DNA of 64,000 bases from Roseomonas haemaphysalidis (GCF_017355405.1 NZ_CP061180.1:45710-109709); one strand, 5' to 3'; positions 26,616 to 36,257 are shown, numbered from the stretch's first letter. The notes: generated from the letters alone by a model not told the origin. Numbers and translations are program-made.

Positions 26616-27031
26616 TCACACCCGCTCACGCACCAAGCTGGCGACCACGGCCCAGATCTCAGCCTCCTCGCCCAGCAACAATGGCTCGCGGTCGGCTTGG
26701 CTGGAGCGCAGCCACCACCGGCCTGCACGCCAGCGCAACTGGCCCAGCAGCACCTCGCCGCCGATCATGATGATGGCCACCACGCCGGAGCGGGACTCCG
26801 CCGCGGCGTCGACGATCAGCACATCGCCGGTCAGGATGCCGCGCTGGGCCAGGGCCTCGCCCAGCACGCGCACCGGTTGCGGTTGCGGTTGGGTCGGCGC
26901 AGGTCGAGCACGTCGGACAGGTCGATCGGCCGCTTCAGGTGGTCGCCGGCGGGGGACACGACGCCGGTGGTCTCGGCGCTGGGATAGCCCAATGGCCCGG
27001 CAGGCAAGTCGGGATGGCGCGGCGGGGTCAT
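26616..27031 (-). pseudogene. umuD: umuD-like (S24 peptidase) gene, frameshifted and without catalytic residues
   Basis: The first frame reads MTPPRHPDLPAGPLGYPSAE, then GDHLKRPIDLSDVLDLRRPN; the rest continues in a second frame as VRVLGEALAQRGILTGDVLI and IIMIGGEVLLGQLRW. The break is at a slippage-prone triple hexamer (complement of GGTTGC-GGTTGC-GGTTGG, about 26874-26892). Where active UmuD has the nucleophilic Ser in GDSM this copy has GEAL, and the Lys of the FTVK-like strand is replaced (VLLGQL). It is thus unlikely to self-cleave even if the frame were repaired. Confidence 0.7.
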
Positions 27032-27257
27032 CGCCGAGGCTGCGGCGGCTCAGCGCTGTACGTAGCCTGGTCGACGAAACTGCTCATCCGGCAGAGCTCG
27101 AATGCGCCACAAGGTCCAGCATACCGCCTGCTGGTAGCAATCGAGCCGGGGGGGCCCACTGCTGGCGCGGATCGACAAGTAACCAACATCTACGCCGAGC
27201 ACAGACCCAGAGGCTGTAAGGCCGCTGGGCGCTTGCGTGCTCCGACGGGACAACAGC

Positions 27258-27647
27258 CTACCGAACAAGCGTCACCAGCTCGGAGTATACTGGCAGAGCC
27301 GCATCGGCGGTGAAGAGGCGAACTGGCTCGCTCATGGCCTGGGCAATGAGCAGGCGATCAAAGGGATCGCGATGATGCGGTGGTAGGTTGGCGACCCGGA
27401 TGGTCGCCACAGCGCGCACGGGTAGCTCCACAAAGCCGGTATCCAGCGCGGCCAGCAGGATCTGGCCAGGATCGCAGGTGAAGTCCGAGCGCCCCAGCGC
27501 GACCTTGATGGCGATCTCCCACAGGCTGGCAGCGCTGAACAGCACCTCGTTCTGCGGATCCTCCAGCACAGCGCGTGTGGTCGCATCCAGCCGCTCTGGG
27601 CTGGTGAGCGCCCAGAGCAGCAGGTGTGTATCCAACAGTAGACGCAT
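27258..27647 (-). CDS. vapC: VapC-type PIN-domain toxin
   Basis: 129 residues. The PIN acidic residues are visible: LLLDTHLLLWAL (first Asp), ASLWEIAIKVALGR (Glu), HHRDPFDRLLIAQA (Asp pair) and a final TAD of LFTADAAL. PIN toxins cleave tRNA or other RNA and are neutralised by the partner antitoxin. The start codon overlaps the antitoxin stop by one base (TGATG), a standard toxin-antitoxin arrangement. Length and motifs are complete, so the pair is probably functional. Confidence 0.92.
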   Translation of the reverse strand: MRLLLDTHLLLWALTSPERLDATTRAVLEDPQNEVLFSAASLWEIAIKVALGRSDFTCDPGQILLAALDTGFVELPVRAVATIRVANLPPHHRDPFDRLLIAQAMSEPVRLFTADAALPVYSELVTLVR

Positions 27648-27889
27648 CAGCCCCGCTCGAAGATTGCCACCACGTCGTCCGGCAACGCCGCATCAAAGTC
27701 GTCCGGCACGTGGATCCGTCCGGCCAACCGACCGAGCTGGCGGCGGGGCATGGCCGCGACCTCTTGCAACGGCACCAGGCGGGCAACGGGGCGCCCGGCG
27801 CGGGCGATCAGGATCTCCTCGCCTGCCGCAGCGGCGTCGACCAGACGGGACAGGTGGGTTTTGGCGGCGTGAATGTTGACAGTCTGCAT
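27647..27889 (-). CDS. Phd/YefM-type antitoxin
   Basis: 80 residues: MQTVNIHAAKTHLSRLVDAA, then GEEILIARAGRPVARLVPL is the conserved Phd/YefM DNA-binding fold, and the C-terminal LPDDVVAIFERG is the toxin-binding tail. It blocks the PIN toxin encoded immediately downstream and should repress its own operon. A perfect 16-base palindrome 30 bases upstream is the obvious operator. Confidence 0.92.
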   Translation of the reverse strand: MQTVNIHAAKTHLSRLVDAAAAGEEILIARAGRPVARLVPLQEVAAMPRRQLGRLAGRIHVPDDFDAALPDDVVAIFERG

Positions 27890-27918
27890 GAATGCTCCTT
27901 AAGGCGACGTTATCAAAT

Positions 27919-27934
27919 GGACTAAGCTTAGTCC
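27919..27934. promoter_or_regulatory. Perfect 16-bp palindrome, probable toxin-antitoxin operator
   Basis: GGACTAAGCTTAGTCC, 29 bases upstream of the antitoxin start. Position and symmetry fit autoregulation by the antitoxin-toxin complex. Confidence 0.65.
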
Positions 27935-28471
27935 ACCGAAAATGACCTGCGGATGAGTGGCCATGATGCAAGAAGATACCCTCCGCTGACCGCGGTCATT
28001 CAACAACCTTCTCAGGACTTGCCAGCAGGCCAATCATTGCTCGGCTAAGGTTGAGCCGGCGCTACGATGGATAGCTGTGGCGGCTGCGCGGTGAGTGAGA
28101 TCTATCGATCTTGTTCACTCCGCTCAGTGACTCGCTGCAGCGTTTACCAAGCGTTCATTTGGGCCTGCTACAAGATCCGCACTGCGGCGGCGTGGTGAAC
28201 GCCCTAACTGGTGACAGGCCCTAATCGGACCAGCGCTGGCCATCAGGCCCGTGTGGAAGGGAGCAAGCAGACCGAATCCAACTCAGCACCACCTGAGCAA
28301 TTTACGATGAACCTAGAGGAACCTACGTCGGCGGTGTGCACATCGTATCGGTGTGATGAGTGGGTTGAATAGTCGTTGAGGTTGGTATGTGACGCCACAG
28401 TGGGCGAGGGTCGCAGACCAGCACCAAGGTCCTTATTGTCCCCGCCTCGCCCGGTCAGGCAGCGATGTGAT
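27935..28471. other. Intergenic gap
   Basis: No coding frame, repeat or RNA gene is supported between the toxin-antitoxin operator and the next IS remnant. Confidence 0.5.
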
Positions 28472-29326
28472 AGGGGCTGTTAGGGACCTGAAGGTCTTTA
28501 ACGAGCAGGTTGCGTGATATGAGTATCTGCAAGCCTTATCCCCCCGACGTTTCTGATGATAAGTGGTCGCTGGTCACGCCCGACCTGACGCTGATGCCCG
28601 AGCATGTCGGGCAAAGCGAGCACTGCTGTGCGAGGTATTTAACGGCCCGCGATACGCGATCAAGGCCGGCGCCCTTGACGCTGGATGTCATACGATCTGC
28701 CAACCTGGGCGGCCGTCTATCAGTGGGCGCGGCGCTGGTTGGCGGATGGCGGCTTCGAGGCCCAGGTTAAGGACCTTCGGATGGTACTGCGCTTTGCTGA
28801 CGGACGAGAAGCGCAGCCCAGCGCTGCCATTGCTGATAGCCGGAGGTTGTGTTCCTCACCTGAGTGTAAGGAGCGGGCTGTGGTCGAGCCAAGCGTAAGA
28901 AGGGTTTTAGGCCGCATCTGGCGTTCGACACTCTCGGCCATCTGCTCGCGCTGCACGTCAGGCCTACCAGCGCGGATGACCCCGCTGAAGTCGGACGGCT
29001 TGCCCAGGCAATACAGGGTCTCCACCTGTTAGAGTATCACACTGGCCTATGTCGACTAGGGCTACACCGGTACGCGGGCGGCCGAAACTGCCAGAGCACG
29101 GCATCGAACTGGATGTGGTAAAGCGGCCAGAAGCCAAGCGCCGCTTCGCATTTCTGCCATAGCGCAGGGTGGTCGAGCGATCCTTTGCCTGAGCGACACG
29201 CTTGCAGAGGCTAGTGAAAAACTATCAGCGTTATGTAAGCACCCTTGCCGATTTCCACCTCGTCGCCTTCGCATGCCTCATGCATACGTATGTTCCCCCA
29301 AGCGCCGCGGGTACATAGCAGCCTCT
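28472..29326 (+). pseudogene. Strongly degenerate IS5-A element
   Basis: Both ends are recognisable: AGGGGCTGTTAGGGACCT at 28472-28489 and GGGTACATAGCAGCCTCT at 29309-29326. The transposase starts MSICKPYPPDVSDDKWSLV and survives only in pieces (AAVYQWARRWLADGGFEAQV, PSAAIADSRRL, RRVVERSFA-like text) with many frameshifts and stops. It is the oldest-looking of four IS5-A copies in the window. Confidence 0.8.
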
Positions 29327-29421
29327 CTCGTCTGCGGTAGCAGTGGAGAAGTGATCTCGTCAGCGTAAACCACCTGTGGCGGAACGCGTCGCTGGTGACC
29401 GCCTGAGGCACAAAAAGATAA

Positions 29422-29466
29422 TTTGATTAACTCCATCAAACTACCCTCAGAGAAATTTTGTGAGGG
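29422..29466 (+). promoter_or_regulatory. Inverted repeats in the leader of the serralysin-like gene
   Basis: TTTGAT-N7-ATCAAA (29422-29440) and CCCTCA-N11-TGAGGG (29444-29449 with 29461-29466). The second 3' arm contains the ribosome binding site GAGGG, 9 bases before ATG 29476, so an RNA stem could hide it. Inference from sequence only. Confidence 0.45.
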
Positions 29467-29475
29467 AATTGGGCT

Positions 29476-32400
29476 ATGGATTTCTCTGAACTGATGGGTA
29501 CCCTGTGTCCGGCAGGCGCCTGCAACGCTTGTGGTGGCTGTAGTACTCAGCTACGAAAATATGTCGAAAATGCTGACGCGTATAAAAACGATCCAGCGAT
29601 TAAGAAGTCAGAGTATTCTCCCTCAAAGGTTCCGATCGAAATCTCAACTGTGCTCTATGAAAGCTGGGAGGCAGCGTACTGGACAGGAGGAAAAATCAGC
29701 AAGCCAACAGTAATAACTTATCATTTTAGTGATGAGCACGCAGATTTCCATGGAAACGTTGCCGGTGTCACATACACCTCAACGGGTAACAGCTATGCAT
29801 GGAACGAGCAGTGGAAGGAGGCTATCCGCCTCGCAGCGTCCGTCCATAATGCGGCGACAGGAATCATGCTTATCGAAGTCGATGACCCCACAAAAGCTGA
29901 TATCACGTGGCGTATCGAAGAAATGCTTGAGGTAAGTGGGCTTGGGCTAGTCATGGCCCCAGGCCCTACAGCATTTAATGGCGATATTTGGATTAATGCC
30001 AAGTATATCGATCAGTTACAAAAAATGGATCTTATGCCGGGCGGGCAGGGGTTCGAATTCGCTATCCATGAATTTGGCCATGCGATTGGCATGAACCATC
30101 TTTACGCCGGGCGTTATGTCCTACCGAATGTAGCATTCGACCGGTCGGTCTCGATCATGACGCATCAAGAAGATCCGACCGGCTTGATGCATTCCTTGTC
30201 TGCTATCGACATTGGAGCCCTGTCTTACATCTACGGGACTAATGCGCAGAAGGAGGCTGCCCCTGTGCAATGGGAGCAGCTCTCTGGTGGTGGATTAAAG
30301 AGCGTAGGCTCTGATGACGGCAATACAATTGTGGGGATTGGGGGGAAGGACTGGGAAGTCGGAGGCCGTGGGAACGACAAACTCAATGGTGGAGAAGGAG
30401 ATGATTTCCTCGATCCAGGGCTTGGCACGGATATTGTGCTCGGTGGAACCGGAACGGACACCCTCATTGTAAGTGTCCGAATGCGCCACCTCATGCAGAA
30501 TCCAGAAAATTTAATATTCCGAAACAACACAATGCAGAATGATGACCTTTCTGGGAAGGAGGGCATCTTTAAAAATGGTAGTAACACAATAACGTTCACT
30601 GGCATTGAGAAAATCCAGTTCCTGGATGGCATTCTTGATCTTCGTGACGTTACTTGGAATGTATTCAAGGAAGCAGACTTTGTAGAGCGCATTGTAAAAA
30701 TCGTCACGGGATCGAGTGCGGATGATGCGCAACTGAAATATTATGCTGAGGCACTACTACTAGGTGGCGCCTCTGAACTACAAATTGCTTCTGACGTCTA
30801 TAAAGATTATCTTGGCCGTTTTCCGCAAAAGGGCGACTTCGATTTCGTCTATAGTATCGTTAGAAATTCTTATAAAAATCTCCCTGAGAGTGACGTCGTG
30901 GAAGGCCTCGTGCGGGGTCTTGAAAAGGGGCTGTGGACCCGAGATCAGCTTATCCTTCGTGTAGCCAACTCAGCCGAGTTGCTGGGTGATGAAGGCATTC
31001 TCGCAAAGCCTTTAGCCGATAGTTCAACCCTCCACCACAAGGAGATTCAATTCGGCGATCTCAAAGCCGGAGTTAACAATGGCTCAAGTGCGAGCGAGGT
31101 TTTTGTTGTTGACCACGGCGGAGTCGAAATCCGTGGAAATGCGGGTCATGATCAAATATTTCTAGCGATGACTCGCCCGGAAAAAATTGACGACATGATC
31201 AAGTTTTCTCAGGCTTCTTCACAAGAGAAGAAGTCGGGATCTTTTTACTTGGGTAGCGAGAAAGTTAATTTCAGCTCGGTCGAGCAAATCAGGTTCATAG
31301 ATGGCAGCTTCAATTTCAGTGCTGATAGCGTTGCCGCACAAGTAACGAGGGTCTATCTTACCGCCGTTGGACGCGTGCCAACAGCTGATGAAATTGAAAA
31401 AATTGTCAATTTGATTTCTGCTGGCACTGAAACTACCCAGACATTGGCACAAGATCTTGTTCGATCTGCGGAATTTTCTGCAAAGTATGCTACAATTATT
31501 GGTTCTACCGCGAGTGAAGCTGTTTCACTGAGGGGCGATTTTGTAACCCATATTTGGCAGGTTGCGCTTGGGCGTAGTCCTAATGCTAGCGAAATGAATC
31601 AATGGCTAAATATTCTCAGTAATCAGGGGCATTCGTATACAGGCTATCTAATTGATTTTCTTGCTTCATCCAGTCAAGGAAAAGCTAATTTTGCTAAAGT
31701 AATTGACGCTGGTATCTGGGTCCCGGATCATGCAGGTTTAGAGATTTCACGGATATTTCATGGCCTCGTAGGTCGCCTTCCTGTTGACAGCGAACTTGCG
31801 CCATTCGTCTGGAAGGGTGTGGCTGGTGGAGTCTCGTATGATGTAATCGCGAATGAGATTTTGGAGCGCTTGGCGCCGGATTTGGCTAAAATTCAGTCTA
31901 CTAAAGAATTTGTCGAAGCAGTTTCCATCAAGATTCTCGGTCATAACGTAGATGAGAGTATCATAAATTTTTGGGCAGCCCGGATTGATTCAGGAGATCT
32001 CGGACGAGGAAATTTAGTCCTTGTACTTGTTGATGACCCTATCCAATACGGTCGGTGGCTCGGAAGCTCAGCATCTTCACAGGACGCTATCACCCAGAAA
32101 GCCGTTCAGATACAAATCGATTCTGATGCGATCCGCGAAAACGAATACGGGACTTTTGTTGGAAAATTGAAGTGGGATCAGCATTCAGTTGGATCTCTCC
32201 ATTACAGTGTTAACGATGACAGATTTGAAATCAACACCAACGGTGAATTGGCGCTCCGTAAAAATATCTCTCTTGATCATGAAAATTCTCCGGAAATCTC
32301 TCTTGTTGTTTCGGTGCGCGATGATTCGTTTCTAAGTCAGAGCACAAAAATTGTCGTCAGGGTGCTGGACGTCAACGAGGCACCCAGTGCCTTGACGCTG

Positions 32401-34755
32401 AGCAGCACGAGCGTGCGGGAAAACGACAAGGGCGCGGTGATCGGCGTGCTGAGCGGCCTCGACCCGGACCGGGGCGACGAGCTGCGCTACAGCGTGTCCG
32501 ACGACCGCTTCGAGGTGGTGGGCGGCAAGCTGGCGTTGAAGGCCGGCGTGGCGCTGGACTTCGAGCGCCAGGCCACGGTGCCGGTGTCGATCACGGCCAC
32601 TGACAAGGGTGGCCTGACGATCAGCCGCGACTTCACCGTGCAGGTGCTCGACGTCAACGAGGCGCCCAGTGCCCTGACGCTGAGCAGCACGAGCGTGCGG
32701 GAAAACGACAAGGGCGCGGTGATCGGCGTGCTGAGCGGCCTCGACCCGGACCGGGGCGACGAGCTGCGCTACAGCGTGTCCGACGACCGCTTCGAGGTGG
32801 TGGGCGGCAAGCTGGCGTTGAAGGCCGGCGTGGCGCTGGACTTCGAGCACCAGGCCACGGTGCCGGTGTCGATCACGGCCACTGACAAGGGTGGCCTGAC
32901 GATCAGCCGCGACTTCGCCGTGCAGGTGCTCGACGTCAACGAGGCGCCCAGTGCCCTGACGCTGAGCAGCACGAGCGTGCGGGAAAACGACAAGGGCGCG
33001 GTGATCGGCGTGCTGAGCGGCCTCGACCCGGACCGGGGCGACGAGCTGCGCTACAGCGTGTCCGACGACCGCTTCGAGGTGGTGGGCGGCAAGCTGGCGT
33101 TGAAGGCCGGCGTGGCGCTGGACTTCGAGCACCAGGCCACGGTGCCGGTGTCGATCACGGCCACTGACAAGGGTGGCCTGACGATCAGCCGCGACTTCAC
33201 CGTGCAGGTGCTCGACGTCAACGAGGCGCCCAGTGCCCTGACGCTGAGCAGCACGAGCGTGCGGGAAAACGACAAGGGCGCGGTGATCGGCGTGCTGAGC
33301 GGCCTCGACCCGGACCGGGGCGACGAGCTGCGCTACAGCGTGTCCGACGACCGCTTCGAGGTGGTGGGCGGCAAGCTGGCGTTGAAGGCCGGCGTGGCGC
33401 TGGACTTCGAGCGCCAGGCCACGGTGCCGGTGTCGATCACGGCCACTGACAAGGGTGGCCTGACGATCAGCCGCGACTTCACCGTGCAGGTGCTCGACGT
33501 CAACGAGGCGCCCAGTGCCCTGACGCTGAGCAGCACGAGCGTGCGGGAAAACGACAAGGGCGCGGTGATCGGCGTGCTGAGCGGCCTCGACCCGGACCGG
33601 GGCGACGAGCTGCGCTACAGCGTGTCCGACGACCGCTTCGAGGTGGTGGGCGGCAAGCTGGCGTTGAAGGCCGGCGTGGCGCTGGACTTCGAGCACCAGG
33701 CCACGGTGCCGGTGTCGATCACGGCCACTGACAAGGGTGGCCTGACGATCAGCCGCGACTTCACCGTGCAGGTGCTCGACGTCAACGAAGAATATGTTGC
33801 ACCGCTTCCGACTAAGAATTTGCAGCCCGGAATTACTATTGCCGGCTTTACTCTTGCGGAGAATAACACCGCAACAAGTACGATTTCCCTGAGTAAAATT
33901 GAAGCTCTACAGCGCAATAATGATGGAACAATATTTTTAAGAATCGCAGGTGGAGAAAATATATCGATCAATGCAGAGGTTAAATCAATCAAAGTTGGTG
34001 ACGGCGAAATCAATTATTCAGGTGATTCCTCGCCTGCCAAGGTGATGATGATGTATGAAGGTCTGCTAGGTCGATCAGTTGAGAAATCTGGGCTTCAATT
34101 TTGGAATGATCACCTCAATTCCGACCAAGATCTCTCTGCGATTGCTTCTGGTATTATGGCAAGTGACGAGTTCAAGTCGAGGTTGAACGCATCATCCAAT
34201 TCGGAATTCGTGAAATATCTTTATGAAAATATCTTGGACCGCCAAGCAGACGAAGAAGGTTTTAACCACCATATATCTAGTCTAAATCAGGGTTTTAGCA
34301 GAGAGAACGTTGCATCAAGCTTTGTAATAAGCTCCGAAGCAATTGATCGATTTGAGTTTAATAATCCGAACGGTGTTTGGACAACTGATAATTCAGCAAG
34401 AAAAATATCTATGCTTTATGATACTATTTTTGATCGGGGTATTGATGAGGAGGGTCTGAGGACATGGAAACTGGCTTTAAACGGCGGTGAAAATCTGGAA
34501 GAAATTGCTAAAAGCCTTATTGCTTCGCATGAGTTTGAGAGCAAAAATCATGGTGCATCTAATGAGGATTTTTTAACGACGTTTTATCATAATTCTTTTG
34601 GAAGAGGCGTTGACGAAGCAGGATCTGTTTTCTGGCTTGAGAAAATAAATGTTGGCGAAGTTTCTCTCGAAAAACTAGCTGTGGATATTTCTATGTCAAT
34701 TGAGCACGTGACCCAATTTGATCGACATCCTGCATCTGACATATTTGGACTATAG
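29476..34755 (+). CDS. Giant secreted serralysin-like metalloprotease with cadherin and DUF4214 domains
   Basis: 1759 residues, no N-terminal signal peptide. A Cys-rich start (CPAGACNACGGC, 11-22) precedes an M10-type protease domain with zinc motif HEFGHAIGMNH at 198-208 and a Met-turn SIMTHQ about 30 residues later. RTX-type nonapeptides follow (about 295-335: GGRGNDKLN, GGEGDDFLD). DUF4214-like segments lie at about 615-760. One divergent cadherin-like unit (about 875-965) is followed by five nearly identical 94-residue units (about 966-1435; ENDKGAVIGVLSGLDPDRGD). The C-terminus (about 1515-1750) has more DUF4214 segments (YEGLLGRSVEKSGLQFW). Calcium repeats and lack of signal peptide indicate type I secretion, probably by the HlyD/ABC pair at 38979-42108. 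The flanks are AT-rich and the repeats GC-rich. Confidence 0.9.
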   Translation: MDFSELMGTLCPAGACNACGGCSTQLRKYVENADAYKNDPAIKKSEYSPSKVPIEISTVLYESWEAAYWTGGKISKPTVITYHFSDEHADFHGNVAGVTYTSTGNSYAWNEQWKEAIRLAASVHNAATGIMLIEVDDPTKADITWRIEEMLEVSGLGLVMAPGPTAFNGDIWINAKYIDQLQKMDLMPGGQGFEFAIHEFGHAIGMNHLYAGRYVLPNVAFDRSVSIMTHQEDPTGLMHSLSAIDIGALSYIYGTNAQKEAAPVQWEQLSGGGLKSVGSDDGNTIVGIGGKDWEVGGRGNDKLNGGEGDDFLDPGLGTDIVLGGTGTDTLIVSVRMRHLMQNPENLIFRNNTMQNDDLSGKEGIFKNGSNTITFTGIEKIQFLDGILDLRDVTWNVFKEADFVERIVKIVTGSSADDAQLKYYAEALLLGGASELQIASDVYKDYLGRFPQKGDFDFVYSIVRNSYKNLPESDVVEGLVRGLEKGLWTRDQLILRVANSAELLGDEGILAKPLADSSTLHHKEIQFGDLKAGVNNGSSASEVFVVDHGGVEIRGNAGHDQIFLAMTRPEKIDDMIKFSQASSQEKKSGSFYLGSEKVNFSSVEQIRFIDGSFNFSADSVAAQVTRVYLTAVGRVPTADEIEKIVNLISAGTETTQTLAQDLVRSAEFSAKYATIIGSTASEAVSLRGDFVTHIWQVALGRSPNASEMNQWLNILSNQGHSYTGYLIDFLASSSQGKANFAKVIDAGIWVPDHAGLEISRIFHGLVGRLPVDSELAPFVWKGVAGGVSYDVIANEILERLAPDLAKIQSTKEFVEAVSIKILGHNVDESIINFWAARIDSGDLGRGNLVLVLVDDPIQYGRWLGSSASSQDAITQKAVQIQIDSDAIRENEYGTFVGKLKWDQHSVGSLHYSVNDDRFEINTNGELALRKNISLDHENSPEISLVVSVRDDSFLSQSTKIVVRVLDVNEAPSALTLSSTSVRENDKGAVIGVLSGLDPDRGDELRYSVSDDRFEVVGGKLALKAGVALDFERQATVPVSITATDKGGLTISRDFTVQVLDVNEAPSALTLSSTSVRENDKGAVIGVLSGLDPDRGDELRYSVSDDRFEVVGGKLALKAGVALDFEHQATVPVSITATDKGGLTISRDFAVQVLDVNEAPSALTLSSTSVRENDKGAVIGVLSGLDPDRGDELRYSVSDDRFEVVGGKLALKAGVALDFEHQATVPVSITATDKGGLTISRDFTVQVLDVNEAPSALTLSSTSVRENDKGAVIGVLSGLDPDRGDELRYSVSDDRFEVVGGKLALKAGVALDFERQATVPVSITATDKGGLTISRDFTVQVLDVNEAPSALTLSSTSVRENDKGAVIGVLSGLDPDRGDELRYSVSDDRFEVVGGKLALKAGVALDFEHQATVPVSITATDKGGLTISRDFTVQVLDVNEEYVAPLPTKNLQPGITIAGFTLAENNTATSTISLSKIEALQRNNDGTIFLRIAGGENISINAEVKSIKVGDGEINYSGDSSPAKVMMMYEGLLGRSVEKSGLQFWNDHLNSDQDLSAIASGIMASDEFKSRLNASSNSEFVKYLYENILDRQADEEGFNHHISSLNQGFSRENVASSFVISSEAIDRFEFNNPNGVWTTDNSARKISMLYDTIFDRGIDEEGLRTWKLALNGGENLEEIAKSLIASHEFESKNHGASNEDFLTTFYHNSFGRGVDEAGSVFWLEKINVGEVSLEKLAVDISMSIEHVTQFDRHPASDIFGL
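32371..33780 (+). repeat. Five exact-period 282-bp tandem repeats
   Basis: Units begin GTCAACGAGG at 32371, 32653, 32935, 33217 and 33499, and the array ends at 33780. Copies are nearly identical at DNA level; visible differences are Arg/His in FE(R/H)QAT and Thr/Ala in RDF(T/A)VQ. Each unit encodes one 94-residue cadherin-like domain. The array is clearly richer in GC than the rest of the gene. Confidence 0.95.
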
Positions 34756-34778
34756 CGTTATTTTGCTGGTTTTTACGG

Positions 34779-34801
34779 GGCAGACTTTCACCAAGTCTGC
34801 C
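34779..34801 (+). terminator. Hairpin after the serralysin-like gene
   Basis: GGCAGACTT - TCACC - AAGTCTGCC, a perfect 9-bp stem with a 5-base loop, 23 bases after the stop codon. There is no T-run behind it, so termination efficiency is uncertain. Confidence 0.5.
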
Positions 34802-34949
34802 TCCCCCTGATGTGGTTTGTTAGCGCTTAAAGGTGGAATCATTTGCTGTGGAAGCAGTGGAGATATCATGCGGATGGAGTTGATGGACGCATAGTAAGCG
34901 ATGCTGCCCTGCTAATGAAGCCCTGTCGACCGCAAAAAAAGAGACTATA

Positions 34950-35460
34950 ATAACACCTGCGGCGTGCCATGGAACCGTTCGTTTGTCGCTACCGAAATGG
35001 GTACTAAGTGACGTCCTGTGCCTGCTGAATACGACACCCGGTGAGATGGCGGCGCAGCGCTTCATCCGCTGGGTCGGGCATGGGGTCTGAGAACACCTGT
35101 TATGTTTGGTGAAAGACAAAGGCCTGCAGCATGGCCTGTTCTTACTCAACGACAATAATATCTAAGCGTGCCAGAAGGCTGTAGCTGCAGCTTGAAGAAG
35201 GGCCTAGGGTCCGATGCGATACGCGTGAGGCGCTTAGCCGCTCGTGCGGCGTCTACGACACCGAAGCCTGCGTGCTGACTGACGGCAACGGGCGTTCCGT
35301 CGCTTTCGGCTCGGCCTCAAGCCAAGCCCAAAATCTATTGATGGAGCGTGCCTCGCTCGGCTGTTTGCCAGAAATGCCAAGTTGGGTGGTGGCGGACTGC
35401 GGCTACACCAACCATGCCTCGCGCAAGCACATTCGGAGCATCGGGGGTGACCAGCCCCCA
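34950..35460 (+). pseudogene. Degenerate IS5-family transposase (IS5-C, plus-strand copy)
   Basis: Translated pieces MAAQRFIRWVGHG, HLLCLVKDKGL, then YDTEACVLTDGNGRSVAFG and LPEMPSWVVADCGYTNHASR match the minus-strand copy at 35471-36257, but stops and frameshifts separate them. The two copies face each other tail to tail. Confidence 0.7.
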
Positions 35461-35470
35461 TTAGGGTCGG

Positions 35471-36257
35471 TTAGTTCCTGAGCCAATCGAGCGAGGCGGC
35501 AAGGCAGAGGACACCCAGGAAGAATTGAGCAGTCTTCTCGTAGCGTGTGGCGACAGCCCGCCGTTTTTTGAGCCGCGCCTGGAACCCGGTTGCGGTTGTG
35601 GTAGGTCCAAGGTGGACAAGCGACCGGCGCTTCATGGCGCTGCGGCGAGATGGCGGGACGTGCCCCGATGCTCCAGATGTGCTCGCGCAAGGCATGGCTG
35701 GTGCAGTCGCAGTCAGCCACCACCCAGGTCGGCGTTTTCGGCAACCGGCTGAGCAGGGCACGCGCCATCGGCAGTTCGTGGGCCTGGCCCGGTGCCAGGC
35801 TGAAGGCGACGGCGCGGCCGCCGCCGCCGTCAGCGATCACGCAGGCCTTGGTGCCATAGCCGCCACGTGATCGGCCAAGAGCCTCACGCGTATCGCGTCG
35901 GGCTCCAGATCCCCCTTTTTGGCCGCACCGGCGGCCTTCTGATGTGCTCGGATATTGCTGCCATCGAGGAAGATCATGCCCAACCGCACGCCTTTCTCCT
36001 GTACCAGGCTCAGCAGACGTTCCCAGACACCATGCCTGCCCCAGCGAATGAAGCACTGCGCCGCCATCCACCAGGGGCCGTACTCGGTGGGTATGGCGCG
36101 CCACTTGGCGCCGTTCTGGCAGCGCCAGATGATCGCTTCCATCGTGCGCCGCAGGTGGTGATGCTGCGTCTTGCGGTGTGGGCGGCAAGCCTCGATCAGC
36201 GGCTCCAGCACCACCTACTGCGCGTCCGTCAGCACCACTTCGCCTCCCCCTCTCCAC
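35471..36257 (-). pseudogene. IS5-family transposase remnant (IS5-C, minus-strand copy)
   Basis: Reads VLEPLIEACRPHRKTQHHHL, IIWRCQNGAKWRAIPTEYGP, WMAAQCFIRWGRHGVWERLL and MIFLDGSNIRAHQKAAGAAK in one frame, then REALGRSRGGYGTKACVIAD and LPKTPTWVVADCD in a second, then KKRRAVATRYEKTAQFFLGV and LAASLDWLRN in a third. IS5-family elements of this type often have two frames, but a third frame and changes such as DCDC for DRGY show decay. Confidence 0.8.

Noticed and set aside
32332..33696. Open frame of 454 codons on the minus strand
   Set aside because: It is antisense to the five tandem cadherin-encoding repeats; the repeat period (282, divisible by 3) and GC-rich sequence keep the opposite frame open. 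No start signals or known motifs.
32371..33780. Could the regular repeats be a CRISPR array?
   Set aside because: Units are 282 bases, contiguous, without unique spacers, and encode a protein domain in frame.
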